Shown piece after piece: positions 8,533 through 17,508 of a stretch of DNA of 64,000 bases. The DNA is from Stenomitos frigidus ULC18 (GTDB taxonomy: Bacteria; Cyanobacteriota; Cyanobacteriia; Leptolyngbyales; Leptolyngbyaceae), in the NCBI RefSeq assembly GCF_003003795.1, contig NZ_PVWK01000097.1, positions 89,103 to 153,102 of the forward strand, read 5' to 3'. How positions within the stretch are numbered: the first letter of the stretch is position 1; the number at the start of each line of letters is the position of its first letter. The translations under genes and the position numbers were made by a program. Below the pieces are notes generated by a model. It was not told the DNA's origin. It saw nothing but the letters and a program-made list of their open reading frames with translations, and ran no database searches.

Positions 8533-9996
8533 ATGGACATTCAGACACCAGATTGGGTCAAGCACGCCGTTTTCTATCAAATTTTCCCCGATCGCTTCGC
8601 CCGTAGTCAGCAGTCCCGTAAGCGCTTATTGCAAAATGCTGCTTGGGAAGACTGGCACGCCATGCCCACGCTTCAGGGCTACAAAGGCGGCGACCTGTGG
8701 GGCGTGATGGAAAAGCTGGATTATTTGCAAGATTTGGGCATTACAGCCATCTATTTCACGCCGATCTTTCAGTCTGCTAGCAACCATCGCTACCATACGC
8801 ATGACTACTACCAGGTTGACCCCATGCTGGGTGGCAATCCAGCCTTCAAAGATCTGTTAGAGGAAGCGCACAGACGGGGTTTGAAAGTGGTTCTGGATGG
8901 CGTGTTTAACCATGCCAGTCGGGGGCTGTTCTTCTTTCACGACATTCTGGAAAACGGTCCCCATTCGCCCTGGGTCAACTGGTTTAAGATCCACGACTGG
9001 CCACTGGCACCGTATACGGGCGAGTTTCCGGCAAATTACGAAGGCTGGGTGGGCAACCGGGCGCTGCCTGTGTTTAACCACGACAATCCAGAGGTGCGGG
9101 AGTATTTAATGGAGATTGCCGAATACTGGATTAAGTTCGGCATTGACGGCTGGCGCTTAGACGTGCCCTTTGAGATTCAAACGCCTGGTTTCTGGCAAGA
9201 GTTTCGCGATCGCGTCAAAGCCATTAACCCTGAAGCTTACATCGTGGGTGAAGTGTGGGGCGACTCGCGCCAGTGGCTCGACGGCACTCAATTTGATGGC
9301 GTGATGAACTACCTCTTTGCAGGCCCCACGATCGCCTTTGCTGCGGGCGATCGTGTCGACATGGAGCAGGTGCAAGGTCGTGACTATCAGCCCTATCCGC
9401 CGTTGTTTGCCAGAGAATACGGTGAAAAGATGCAGGCACTTCTGGAGCTCTATCCGTGGGAGATTCAGCTCACACAATTAAACCTGTTGGCAAGCCACGA
9501 TACGGCACGCTTGATCACCATTGCAGGGGGCGATCGGGCGAGCATTGAACTGGCAACCCTGCTACTACTCACCTTTCCTGGTGCACCCAGCATTTACTAT
9601 GGCGACGAAGTGGGATTGCCGGGTGCGATCGACCCCGATTCGCGCCGAGGTTTTCCCTTAGAAGCAGATTGGGACTACGAAATCTGGGCATATCACCGTA
9701 AGCTCATTACGCTGCGTCATGCCCATCCTGCCCTGCGTACAGGTGATTATCGTGTACTGTTCGCAGAGGGCACGGTCTATCTTTTTGCACGTACTCTAGG
9801 AGCAGAAGCGATTACGGTTGCCGTGAATGTTGGCAGCACCCCTAGCAAAGCCAGCCTCACGCTAGAAACAGCAGCATTCGAGCGATTACCTGAGACAATC
9901 ATCTTTGGCACTGGGCAATTGTCACTCCATACGGGCGAAGCAACAACCGGGTTCACCCTGGAGTTACCGCCACGCAGCAGTTGCATTCTGCTTTAG
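8533..9996 (+). CDS. GH13 alpha-glucan hydrolase (neopullulanase/cyclomaltodextrinase-like)
   Basis: A 487-residue alpha-amylase-superfamily enzyme. The four GH13 regions are visible: DGVFNH (~122-127), GWRLD with nucleophile D210, GEVWG with acid/base E240, and SHDT with transition-state aspartate D323. The start (WVKHAVFYQIFPDRF) and LDYLQDLGITAIYFTPIF are typical of neopullulanase, maltogenic amylase and cyclomaltodextrinase types. The N-terminal starch-binding domain of the classical dimeric enzymes is absent. No signal peptide is present, so it probably acts on cytoplasmic malto-oligosaccharides or glycogen breakdown products. A polyphosphate glucokinase gene lies 1.6 kb downstream, which would suit glucose recycling. 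The exact bond preference cannot be told. Confidence 0.88.
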   Translation: MDIQTPDWVKHAVFYQIFPDRFARSQQSRKRLLQNAAWEDWHAMPTLQGYKGGDLWGVMEKLDYLQDLGITAIYFTPIFQSASNHRYHTHDYYQVDPMLGGNPAFKDLLEEAHRRGLKVVLDGVFNHASRGLFFFHDILENGPHSPWVNWFKIHDWPLAPYTGEFPANYEGWVGNRALPVFNHDNPEVREYLMEIAEYWIKFGIDGWRLDVPFEIQTPGFWQEFRDRVKAINPEAYIVGEVWGDSRQWLDGTQFDGVMNYLFAGPTIAFAAGDRVDMEQVQGRDYQPYPPLFAREYGEKMQALLELYPWEIQLTQLNLLASHDTARLITIAGGDRASIELATLLLLTFPGAPSIYYGDEVGLPGAIDPDSRRGFPLEADWDYEIWAYHRKLITLRHAHPALRTGDYRVLFAEGTVYLFARTLGAEAITVAVNVGSTPSKASLTLETAAFERLPETIIFGTGQLSLHTGEATTGFTLELPPRSSCILL

Positions 9997-10033
9997 CTTG
10001 CCATCATCATCCCCTTTAGAGAGCCATTAGCCC

Positions 10034-10681
10034 ATGCCGTTGTCATCACCAAGAAAAATCCTCGTGGTTCTCAATGGCAAAGGAGGCGTTGGTAAAACCA
10101 CAACGGCAGTCAACTTAGCGGCTGCAATGGCAGATACCTACCGTGTGCTGCTGGTTGATGCCGATCCGCAAGGATCTGCAACCTGGTGGTTTGAGCATGG
10201 CAATCAACCGATGGGCTTTGACCTTAGGCAGGAAACCCAGCCAGACCAACTTGCTGCACTACGCCAAGGGGGAGACTATGATCTGGTGGTAGTTGATACG
10301 CCTCCTGCCCTGGCTTCAGAGGCATTGGCAGCCGTCATCCCTGTCGCAGACTACATGATTCTGCCCACACCACCCGCACCAATGGACTTAACCGCCCTCA
10401 TTGAGACGGTCAGAGTGACTGTTACGCCCAAAGGCATTGCCCATCGGGTATTGCTGACGCGAGTTGATCCTCGCAGCATCAATGAAGCACTAGACGCACA
10501 GGCAACGCTCAAAGAGCTAGGTATTCCAGCCTGTAGTGCCTTTATCCGCGCCTACAAAGCACATGAGCGAGCAGCATTAGAGGGTCTGCCAATTAGGTTG
10601 TGGAACGGTAACAACGCACGTGAAGCCGAAGCAGATTATCGTCGTGTTGCCGAAGAAATTCAGCGTGATTGGGAGCAGTAG
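10034..10681 (+). CDS. ParA-family ATPase, candidate carboxysome-positioning McdA
   Basis: A 215-residue deviant Walker ATPase. The P-loop is KGGVGKTTT with signature lysine K16 and catalytic K21. Then come [12 protein letters not shown] (Walker A') and [10 protein letters not shown] (Walker B). No DNA-binding domain is visible beyond the compact fold, as in small ParA-like cargo positioners. The next gene encodes a coiled-coil protein with a near-terminal tryptophan, and no parB is present. That arrangement matches type 2 McdA/McdB, which space carboxysomes over the nucleoid. The assignment to McdA is inference from the gene pair; a plasmid-type or other cargo-positioning ParA remains possible. 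A 259-bp repeat-like gap separates it from the partner. Confidence 0.8.
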   Translation: MPLSSPRKILVVLNGKGGVGKTTTAVNLAAAMADTYRVLLVDADPQGSATWWFEHGNQPMGFDLRQETQPDQLAALRQGGDYDLVVVDTPPALASEALAAVIPVADYMILPTPPAPMDLTALIETVRVTVTPKGIAHRVLLTRVDPRSINEALDAQATLKELGIPACSAFIRAYKAHERAALEGLPIRLWNGNNAREAEADYRRVAEEIQRDWEQ

Positions 10682-10940
10682 CAAGCAGCGGGCAGAAGGC
10701 AGACGAGCTGAGAGAGCAGGGGAGGTAGATGAAGCACAAGGCAGCGAGCAAAAGACAGAAGGCAAAAGGCTGAAAGCTGATGGCTGATAACTGATAGCTA
10801 AAAGCTTAAAAATCACCGTGCTGTTTCGTTTGCAGATAGCAGTAGGTTTGTAGAGATACTTAAACAGGAATCTATATACAGCATTACCGGAACAGGTATC
10901 GATTAAAGTATTAGTACGACGCATTGGGAACGGAGGACGC

Positions 10941-11519
10941 ATGGCTCGGAGACGACTATCAGATTTATTACGTGAGGAAGCAAACAAACCCTCAGAGGAT
11001 GCAACGGCTGCAGAAGGGGCTGCACAGTCAGTAGACGAAACTGATGCAGAAGCCGCTGAACCAGCAATGATCGCGTCATCGGCTCCCACTAAAGCCAGTA
11101 CAACTGCAAAAGCCCGTTCGACCAAACGAACGACTACCGAACCAAACGCAACTCCCGAACCAACTACCGAATCAAACCAGGACGAAGCCTTGCAACAGAA
11201 GATTGAAGACCTTATGTCAACATTGGATGCTCAAAAAGCAACGGTCGAGCAATTGCAAACCGAGCTGGAGCAGACTCGCAAAGACGTGCGCCTCCTGACA
11301 GACGCCAACGCTAAACTCACTCAAGAACTGAAAGCCTTGCAGACCCAAAAAGCGACAGTAGACACGAGTGCTGCTAAAGACACGAGTGCCGCTAAAAAGG
11401 CAGACGCACGCGCGCCGCAGGAACTGAAGTTAGCTCCGCTTCCTACTACTTCTGGGTCGGTTGAAGCCTCTGGGCACCCGCTGAATACCTTTAATCGGGA
11501 TGTGGGTTGGTTTGATTAA
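10941..11519 (+). CDS. Coiled-coil partner of ParA, candidate McdB
   Basis: A 192-residue low-complexity protein preceded by a good ribosome binding site (GGAGG at 10932-10936). Residues 1-12 (ARRRLSDLLRE) are basic. Residues ~13-75 are acidic, then Ala/Thr-rich and probably disordered. Residues ~78-145 form a Gln/Glu/Leu-rich coiled coil (LMSTLDAQKATVEQLQTELE). The tail ends RDVGWFD, with tryptophan 190 three residues from the end. McdB proteins are described as a charged disordered N-terminus, a Q-rich coiled coil and an invariant tryptophan near the C-terminus. All three are visible, and the gene follows a ParA gene. No catalytic domain is seen. I infer an McdB-type carboxysome adaptor; an unrelated coiled-coil partner is the alternative. 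Confidence 0.65.
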   Translation: MARRRLSDLLREEANKPSEDATAAEGAAQSVDETDAEAAEPAMIASSAPTKASTTAKARSTKRTTTEPNATPEPTTESNQDEALQQKIEDLMSTLDAQKATVEQLQTELEQTRKDVRLLTDANAKLTQELKALQTQKATVDTSAAKDTSAAKKADARAPQELKLAPLPTTSGSVEASGHPLNTFNRDVGWFD

Positions 11520-11619
11520 GCGTTGACCTGACGATCGTCTCGATACGGATGATCATAGGTTTTACGGCAACAACGCAAACACCAAGGAATTGCTTGGTTC
11601 AAACGTATTGAGAGCTGTC

Positions 11620-12321
11620 ATGACAGAACAGAGACAGATTCAAACGCTTGCCGTTGATATTGGTGGCAGCGGCATCAAAGTGATGGTGTTGGATGAGAAA
11701 GGTAACCCCATCACGGAACGCGATCGAGTCGAAACACCTCAACCAGCAAAACCAGAGCCGATGCTTGCCGCGATCGTGGCTCTCGCTAACGGCAAAACCT
11801 TTGATCGTGTTTCGGTTGGTTTTCCGGGTGTCGTTAAAGCAGGCATTACCAAAACAGCTGCGAATGTGGATGCTGAATGGATCGACTTCGACCTAGCAAC
11901 CGCCCTTTCTCAACACCTTGATAAGCCTGTGAAAGTGATTAATGATGCAGACATGCAAGGACTCGGAGCCATTTCTGGCCAAGGTTTGGAGTTGGTCATT
12001 ACGTTGGGGACAGGCTTTGGTGGTGCGCTGTTTTTCGACGGCAAGCTGGTTCCCAACCTGGAACCAGGTCATCACGAGTTTCGGAAAGGCAATACCTACG
12101 AAGAACAGCTAGGCAATGCTGCTCTCGAAGCGATCGGCAAGAAAAAGTGGAATGAACGCCTTGCAAAAGCGATCGCAGCTTTAGAGCATTTGTTTAACTA
12201 CGACAGGCTTTACCTTGGCGGCGGCAACGCCAAATTCATCACCTTGCAGCTACCTCAGAATGTCAAGAGCGTGCCTAACATTGCCGGACTCTTGGGTGGC
12301 ATCGCATTGTGGCGGGAGTAG
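11620..12321 (+). CDS. ppgK: Polyphosphate glucokinase (ROK family)
   Basis: The product from ATG 11620 is 233 residues and begins MTEQRQIQTLAVDIGGSGIK. An in-frame TTG at 11590 would add 10 residues but has its purine-rich box too close. The ROK phosphate loop is AVDIGGSGIKVMVLDEKG. A second nucleotide motif is ITLGTGFGGALFFDGKL, and NDADMQGLG carries the catalytic aspartate. The length and the EPGHHEFRKGNTYEEQLG region agree with polyphosphate glucokinases, which phosphorylate glucose using polyphosphate or ATP. The classical ROK zinc-binding cysteine motif is absent, as usual for this subgroup. It may work with the GH13 hydrolase upstream in glucose recovery. Confidence 0.85.
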   Translation: MTEQRQIQTLAVDIGGSGIKVMVLDEKGNPITERDRVETPQPAKPEPMLAAIVALANGKTFDRVSVGFPGVVKAGITKTAANVDAEWIDFDLATALSQHLDKPVKVINDADMQGLGAISGQGLELVITLGTGFGGALFFDGKLVPNLEPGHHEFRKGNTYEEQLGNAALEAIGKKKWNERLAKAIAALEHLFNYDRLYLGGGNAKFITLQLPQNVKSVPNIAGLLGGIALWRE

Positions 12322-12559
12322 GAAGGATGAAGGGCTGAGGGGGTGAAGAAGCAGAAATAGATAGCGCGCAAGGGGAGAGTTTTGAGGTTCAGAGTGTTGC
12401 CTGCTGGTTGCTGATGCTTGAGTACAAACCTCATCTCCTCATCTTCCCCTACTACTTCTACTTCCCCTCCTCTCCTTACCTTCTGACCTTTTCTCTAGCG
12501 ACATCAACTACTGAGTCATCAGACAAGCTAATATAGACGACGTACTCGATGTACCTCGC

Positions 12560-12644
12560 GGAGAGGTGGCAGAGTGGTCGAATGCACTCGACTTGAAATC
12601 GAGCATCGCGAAAGCGATCGGGGGTTCGAATCCCCCCCTCTCCG
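12560..12644 (+). tRNA. tRNA-Ser (UGA anticodon)
   Basis: An 85-nt sequence folds as a class II tRNA. Acceptor strands are GGAGAGG (12560-12566) and CCTCTCC (12637-12643), with discriminator G12644. The anticodon stem CTCGA/TCGAG encloses CTTGAAA (anticodon TGA). A long variable arm (CATCGCGAAAGCGATC region) and a GGGGGTTCGAATCCCCC T-arm follow. The 3' CCA is not encoded. A T-run follows directly (12645-12649). Confidence 0.96.
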
Positions 12645-12913
12645 TTTTTAGTCAGACGATCGGTTTTTCATCCAAAGAGACCCGATCAAGCTATGCACAG
12701 GTTTTAGCAGTCAAACTATTTAGCTCCGTGCAAAAGCCACAGAATCGCTCCGCAGAGCAAGGGTTTGGGGTCAGTTTAATGACTCTAATTTTCGGTAGTG
12801 CTTTTTCGTAAAGGACAGATAAAATAGGCGAAAATTGTCCTTTGTATCCCTCATGTCAAGCATTCCTCCCTTCCGGCGTTGTCCCAGCTGGCGATCGACC
12901 TGCATGCTTATCG

Positions 12914-13876
12914 CTAGCCCCAGTTCCACATCAACGGACTATCATCTAACGAGTCCGTGACGATGCGCCCAATCTGATCAATTTCTGCTCGATCAGCTTC
13001 GGTGAGCTTGATTGCGCCTGCTTTGGCATTTTCAACGGCTTGTTCGGCGTTACGGACGCCGACGATCGCGTTTGCCTGCGGTTGTGCAACCAGCCATGCC
13101 AATGCCAAATTGCCGAGGCTGGTTTGGTAACGATCGGCGATCGGGCGTAGCTTTTCTAGCGCTGTTTGAGCATGTTTGTAGTTCTCGCCTTGAAACAGCT
13201 TATTCTTCGCGCGATTATCTTCCGGTGGAAAGGTGTGATCGGGTCCAAATTTGCCTGTTAGTAGCCCTTGCGCAAGGGGCGAGTAGGCAATGATGGAAAT
13301 CTTGTGCTCAACGCAGTAGGGCACGGCATCCTGTTCAACATACCGCCAGAACAAGGAGTAAGGTGGTTGCAGGCTATCAATGCGTCCGTACTGTGCTGCT
13401 GCTTCAAGTTGTTTCTGGGAAAAGTTGGAAACGCCGATCGCTCGGATTTTTCCTTGCGCCTTTAGATCGTTGAGCGCTCGCATGGTTTCTTCGATCGGCA
13501 CAATGTCGCTCTTAAAGGAGCCAGACGGCCAGTGAATCTGGTACAAGTCAATGCGATCGGTCTTCAGGTTTTTGAGGGACGCTTCGCAGGCAGCAAGCAC
13601 CTGATCGTATTTGAGGTGGTTGGAAAAGACTTTCGTTGCGTAGACAACCTGGTCGCGCACATCCGCCAGTGCTTCGGCAACCACCCGTTCAGAGTGTCCA
13701 CTACCGTAAACTTCAGCCGTATCAACAGTTGTGATCCCGGCATCAAACGCAGCTCGAATCGCTTTGATGGTGTCAGCATCCTCAACGCCAACCCATTGGC
13801 TTTTCCCTGCCTGCCAGGTGCCCGTAATGATGGGCGTAATCTGGATGCCTGATGTACCGAGTGATCGCGTTTCCAT
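12914..13876 (-). CDS. Aldo/keto reductase
   Basis: A 320-residue NADPH-dependent oxidoreductase with a TIM-barrel pattern. The catalytic tetrad can be placed: aspartate in VDTAEVYGSG with its tyrosine, lysine in VVYATK, and histidine in YQIHWP. The C-terminal cofactor loop reads IVGVRNAEQAVENAKA, close to the family IPGxRxxxQ consensus. Such enzymes reduce aldehydes and ketones, and related proteins act in detoxification. The substrate is unknown. It is transcribed convergently toward the tRNA-Ser and stands apart from its neighbours. Confidence 0.92.
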   Translation of the reverse strand: METRSLGTSGIQITPIITGTWQAGKSQWVGVEDADTIKAIRAAFDAGITTVDTAEVYGSGHSERVVAEALADVRDQVVYATKVFSNHLKYDQVLAACEASLKNLKTDRIDLYQIHWPSGSFKSDIVPIEETMRALNDLKAQGKIRAIGVSNFSQKQLEAAAQYGRIDSLQPPYSLFWRYVEQDAVPYCVEHKISIIAYSPLAQGLLTGKFGPDHTFPPEDNRAKNKLFQGENYKHAQTALEKLRPIADRYQTSLGNLALAWLVAQPQANAIVGVRNAEQAVENAKAGAIKLTEADRAEIDQIGRIVTDSLDDSPLMWNWG

Positions 13877-13956
13877 ACTGATTGCTAACCTAATAATTCA
13901 AAAATAGGATAACGCTGACGATGCCTAACGTGCATCGTCCTACAGATTTAGTGCAC

Positions 13957-14748
13957 TTACAGGTTTAAGGCTAGCTGAAGCTGCGACTTAGAGCGGCTTT
14001 CTGGCAACGGTGTCGGATTCGCGCTAACAGCCGAGCAGTAACGAGCAAACGTGCAGCGATCGCACTGCCGTCCAGGCTGTGGCTCCCAGCCGCGATCGTA
14101 GCGCAATCGCACTGCGAGATTGCTAACCATCGTTTCCACCTTCTCCTTGTGCTCAACAGTGGCCTCAAACTGAACTTTTTCACCTGTGCGTAGAAAGAGT
14201 AGGCTAAGGTATTTCAAACTCTGATGGTAAGTTTGCTCCAAGGCCAGGTAATACAGCCCAATCTGTACATCAATTTCGGTTGCGTCTGGCAGCTTCACTT
14301 CGCGGCTGGACTTGTAGTCAATAAGCTCTAAGCCATCTGAGATAAAGTCAAGGCGATCGTACCGCCCAGTAATCAAAAACTCCAGGTTTTCGACCTGCAA
14401 GAAGCCTTGGATTCTACCCTCCACTGCCAGCGGCTGCGTTAGAGCAACTTTGCTGGCAATGAAGCGGTAGTAATAATTCTCTAAAATTTCAAACCCTTCT
14501 GATACCTGACTGGCGCTTAATTCTGTAGAATGCTGCCGCCAGCAGTGATGCACCCAATGTAAATCTGGTAGAGGCTCTTCGTAATGCCAGTCCCGATGGC
14601 ATTGGGCAAGCGCCTGGTGAAGCGCAATACCCAACGAGGCTGAGCCAAAAAACTCATTCGTCGTTAGCCTTCGCTCATAGCGGAGGTAGTAGGCATAAGG
14701 GCAGCGGTTATATGCCTGAAGCTTCGTCGCTGAAATTTGGTAAGCCAT
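13957..14748 (-). CDS. PD-(D/E)XK nuclease-family protein (RecB/Cas4-like)
   Basis: A 263-residue protein with the RecB-type nuclease fold. The N-terminus SATKLQAYNRCPYAYYLRY carries the first iron-sulfur-type cysteine. ITGRYDRLD and LELIDYKSS hold the active-site aspartates and lysine (motif GxxDxxD...DYK). The C-terminus CDRCTFARYC supplies three more cysteines. The four cysteines suggest a [4Fe-4S] cluster as in AddB, Cas4 and Dna2-type nucleases. No helicase is adjacent and no CRISPR array is in the window, so a general repair role is more likely than a Cas4 role. The start ATG at 14748 matches family proteins. Confidence 0.85.
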   Translation of the reverse strand: MAYQISATKLQAYNRCPYAYYLRYERRLTTNEFFGSASLGIALHQALAQCHRDWHYEEPLPDLHWVHHCWRQHSTELSASQVSEGFEILENYYYRFIASKVALTQPLAVEGRIQGFLQVENLEFLITGRYDRLDFISDGLELIDYKSSREVKLPDATEIDVQIGLYYLALEQTYHQSLKYLSLLFLRTGEKVQFEATVEHKEKVETMVSNLAVRLRYDRGWEPQPGRQCDRCTFARYCSAVSANPTPLPESRSKSQLQLALNL

Positions 14749-14862
14749 ACTGCTCGCTATGAATGAAAGGCATTACGAAGATGAATTGTGTCTAGCCCGT
14801 CGTTCGTAGTCCGTTGTTCATCTTTACTGACAACTAACGACTAGCGACTGACTCTTGACCAC

Positions 14863-15099
14863 TCAGTTGTTTTGCCCGATCGGACGCTTAAACAAGGCAT
14901 CCAGGTAAATACGCGAGGCTTGACGATGATTCTGCTTTTCGGGAGCGGAATCGGCGCTACGGTTTTGCAGTAAAAACAACGACAGGGCAGCCGCAAACAC
15001 TCGGTCTTGATCCCAGTCAGGGCGTATTTCCAAATAATGCTTGAGCGAATCGTGCAGAACTTCAGGAACTTCAACTAACAGGCTAATGGTGCTATTCAT
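14863..15099 (-). CDS. DUF2811 family protein
   Basis: From ATG 15099 the product is 78 residues, beginning MNSTISLLVEVPEVLHDSLK, then LEIRPDWDQDRVFAAALSLF and SRIYLDALF. This matches the small cyanobacterial DUF2811 family. The helix-rich pattern is reminiscent of DNA-binding or antitoxin-like proteins, but no function is established. An upstream in-frame extension to 15213 has no family character. A purine-rich box (RC of 15107-15119) precedes the ATG. The upstream region contains the DnaA-box cluster described separately. Confidence 0.8.
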   Translation of the reverse strand: MNSTISLLVEVPEVLHDSLKHYLEIRPDWDQDRVFAAALSLFLLQNRSADSAPEKQNHRQASRIYLDALFKRPIGQNN

Positions 15100-15412
15100 A
15101 GAAATTTTAGTTCTCCCTCTACTGGACAGGGTGAATGGTGGACATCTGAGAGCGCATGCGTCTAAGGCAGCAGAAAGCAGCGCAAAGCTAGACCTGACTG
15201 GACACAACACCACCGCCGCAATGAAGACAGAGTGGGTTTTTACCAGTAACTGGTCAGCGCGCTTTCAAGCAGGTCGTCACATTGTGCAGTTGCTTTCACT
15301 GTCTTGTCAATGCTGCGAAATGTTACGCCCAACTTTAGCCAATCAAAAGGTTCACGAGAGAATCATAGTTTGAGGCACTTTTTTGTTACATAACATTATG
15401 AAGTTCACCCGC

Positions 15413-15578
15413 TTTTCCACCTCTGTACCCAAATGTCCCCAGTGAATCGATCGCGGCGGCAAAGCCCGATTGTTGCGTGGAGCCTGTGGAAAACTCAAGT
15501 AATCCTGTGGAGAACTTGTGGATTACGTGTGGAGAAGACGCCCCGCACTTGTGGAAACGATGTGGATTTTGTGGGGAA
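15413..15578. other. Cluster of DnaA-box-like sites; candidate replication origin
   Basis: Seven sites of the form TGTGGNNNN, all in the same orientation, start at 15485, 15506, 15517, 15528, 15550, 15561 and 15570. The first is TGTGGAAAA, the exact complement of TTTTCCACA, the box type described for cyanobacterial DnaA. The others are TGTGGAGAA (twice), TGTGGATTA, TGTGGAAAC, TGTGGATTT and TGTGGGGAA. Spacings are 21, 11, 11, 22, 11 and 9 bp, so the sites lie on one face of the helix. An opposite-orientation TTTTCCACC is at 15413-15421. A/T-rich stretches flank the array (about 15375-15400 and 15577-15620). No gene is visible between 15100 and 15738. Confidence 0.6.
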
Positions 15579-15738
15579 AAATGGGTGCAATGATAAGAAT
15601 TGCAAAAAGTGTAAAAGTCATCGGTTAGCAGCTTTTTATGGGTCGTCTGACCAGCAGCTAACACAAAAGCGCCAAGAATAACGAGAACGCTCTCATTATT
15701 TTTAGCGCTTTTGAAACGGCATGCTTTTCGCGATCGTC

Positions 15739-17508
15739 TCACTGCTTTAGATGAGATTTAAAGTAGGTCTTGTAAATCTCACGAGCGATCGGCACAGCGG
15801 ACACAGCCCCAAACCCGCCATTCTCCACTACTACAGCGACGGCAATCTGCGGGTTGCTTGCAGGGCCAAACCCGACAAACAACGCATTGTCAGGTTGCCC
15901 TGGCACTTCCGCTGTACCTGTTTTGCCACCCGTGAGTGGAATGGAGCCATCGTTAAGCTGGCTGGCAGTTCCCTGTTGTACGACTGCAATCAGTCCGGCT
16001 TTGATAATCGCGATCGTGCCCGGATCTAAGCCTGTTGCAGTGGGTTGCCGTTCCGGCATGCCAGTTTGTGTGAGCAGTAAATGGGGTTTGACGCGCTTGC
16101 CTCCATTCACGATCGCAGAGACCATAACGGCCATTTCCAGTGGCGTCACTTGTACCAGACCTTGACCGATCGACATACTCACCGTATCGCCGCCATACCA
16201 GGGTTCTTTATAGAGCTTTTCTTTTTCGGCTGGAGTCGGCACTGACCCATGACTGCCACCTTCCAAACCCATATTGTCCGTCGTGCCAATGCCCAACCGA
16301 TGTGCCCACTTAGAAATCTGCTCTGGCCCTGCAGCAAGCCCAACTTGATAAAAGAAGGTATTGCTACTGTACGCAAAGGCATCTCGGAAGCCAATGACGC
16401 CATAGCCACTGCCATGCTCGTGAAACAGGTGTCCACCCAGGTTGAGCGCTGCAAAGGTGGCTAGCGTTGAGTCAGGAGAAAACTTGCCTGACTGGATCCC
16501 AGCTGCCGCCGTCACGACCTTAAAGGTGCTACCAGGCGGATAGCCCTGTAAGGCGCGGTTCAAAAACGGTTGATTTCGGCTCTGTAGCTGTTTCCAGTCT
16601 CCTGGCGAAATGCGACGTGTAAACAAGTTGGGGTCGAAGGTTGGTCCACTTGCCAGTGCCAGCACTTCACCCGTTTTGACATCCAGCACGACAACGGCTC
16701 CGCGTCGTTTTGCCAGCGCTTTTTCAGCTGTTTTCTGCAACTCTAAATCAAGGGTTAGCTGCATCGGCGCACCAGACTGAGACGGCTTCGTGCCAAGCGA
16801 TCGCACAACTTGCCCAGTAGCATTGACTTCGAGCAGTTGCCCACCCCAAACGCCCTGGAGCGTTGCGTTGGCAAGACGCTCAATGCCCATCTGACCCACT
16901 AGCATACCCATTGGGTAGTCGGGGTTTTGCTTCAAATCCTCGGCTGTCGCCTCACGGATGTAGCCCAGAATGTGAGATGCCAGGTCACCGTTCGGATAGT
17001 AGCGGTTTGACTCGCCTCGAATTTCTAAACCCGGAAACTGATTGTGTTTTTCTGATAAGGCGACAAAGGCAGAAAGGGACAAATCACGGCTGATACGCAC
17101 GGGGGTCGGGGCACGATAGCCCACTTGCTCTAGCTTAGCGAGAATCTCTTCGCGCGGCATGTTGAGGATGTGCCCTAATGTGGCTGCACTTTCTGCCCAC
17201 TGGGCTTTGGTTTCTTCTCTCGGTGAGAGGTACACCGATCGTGCTAGTCGATTAGCCGCCAGCAGCTTACCATTGCGATCGAGGATATTACCCCGATCAG
17301 AAGGCGTCGGCACCAGCGAAATTCGATTCTTATCAACAAGATGCCGATGATAGGAACCCTGTACAAGCTGGAGCTGGATCAACCGCAAAAGACAACCGCT
17401 AATCAAACCCGTCAGTACCAGCAGAAGAATAACGGATCGCTGCGATCGCTGCGTCAAAGCGACATGGATACGACGGCTTTTTGAATTGAGAGAAAGACCA
17501 TTAGCCAT
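15739..17508 (-). CDS. mrdA: Penicillin-binding protein 2 (peptidoglycan transpeptidase)
   Basis: A 589-residue class B penicillin-binding protein from ATG 17508; an in-frame TTG at 17517 is less likely. One membrane anchor (SVILLLVLTGLISGCLLRLI) is followed by the dimerisation domain (DRGNILDRNGKLLAANR) and the transpeptidase domain. The active-site motifs are PPGSTFK (serine ~327), SSN (~381-383) and GGKTGTAE (~529). PBP2 cross-links peptidoglycan during cell elongation, normally with RodA, but no rodA lies in the window. Length and motifs are normal. Confidence 0.93.
   Translation of the reverse strand: MANGLSLNSKSRRIHVALTQRSQRSVILLLVLTGLISGCLLRLIQLQLVQGSYHRHLVDKNRISLVPTPSDRGNILDRNGKLLAANRLARSVYLSPREETKAQWAESAATLGHILNMPREEILAKLEQVGYRAPTPVRISRDLSLSAFVALSEKHNQFPGLEIRGESNRYYPNGDLASHILGYIREATAEDLKQNPDYPMGMLVGQMGIERLANATLQGVWGGQLLEVNATGQVVRSLGTKPSQSGAPMQLTLDLELQKTAEKALAKRRGAVVVLDVKTGEVLALASGPTFDPNLFTRRISPGDWKQLQSRNQPFLNRALQGYPPGSTFKVVTAAAGIQSGKFSPDSTLATFAALNLGGHLFHEHGSGYGVIGFRDAFAYSSNTFFYQVGLAAGPEQISKWAHRLGIGTTDNMGLEGGSHGSVPTPAEKEKLYKEPWYGGDTVSMSIGQGLVQVTPLEMAVMVSAIVNGGKRVKPHLLLTQTGMPERQPTATGLDPGTIAIIKAGLIAVVQQGTASQLNDGSIPLTGGKTGTAEVPGQPDNALFVGFGPASNPQIAVAVVVENGGFGAVSAVPIAREIYKTYFKSHLKQ

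Noticed and set aside
10577..11125. 182-codon minus-strand frame across the gap between the ParA and coiled-coil genes
   Set aside because: It overlaps both genes and is serine/leucine low-complexity; it reads through repeat-like DNA.
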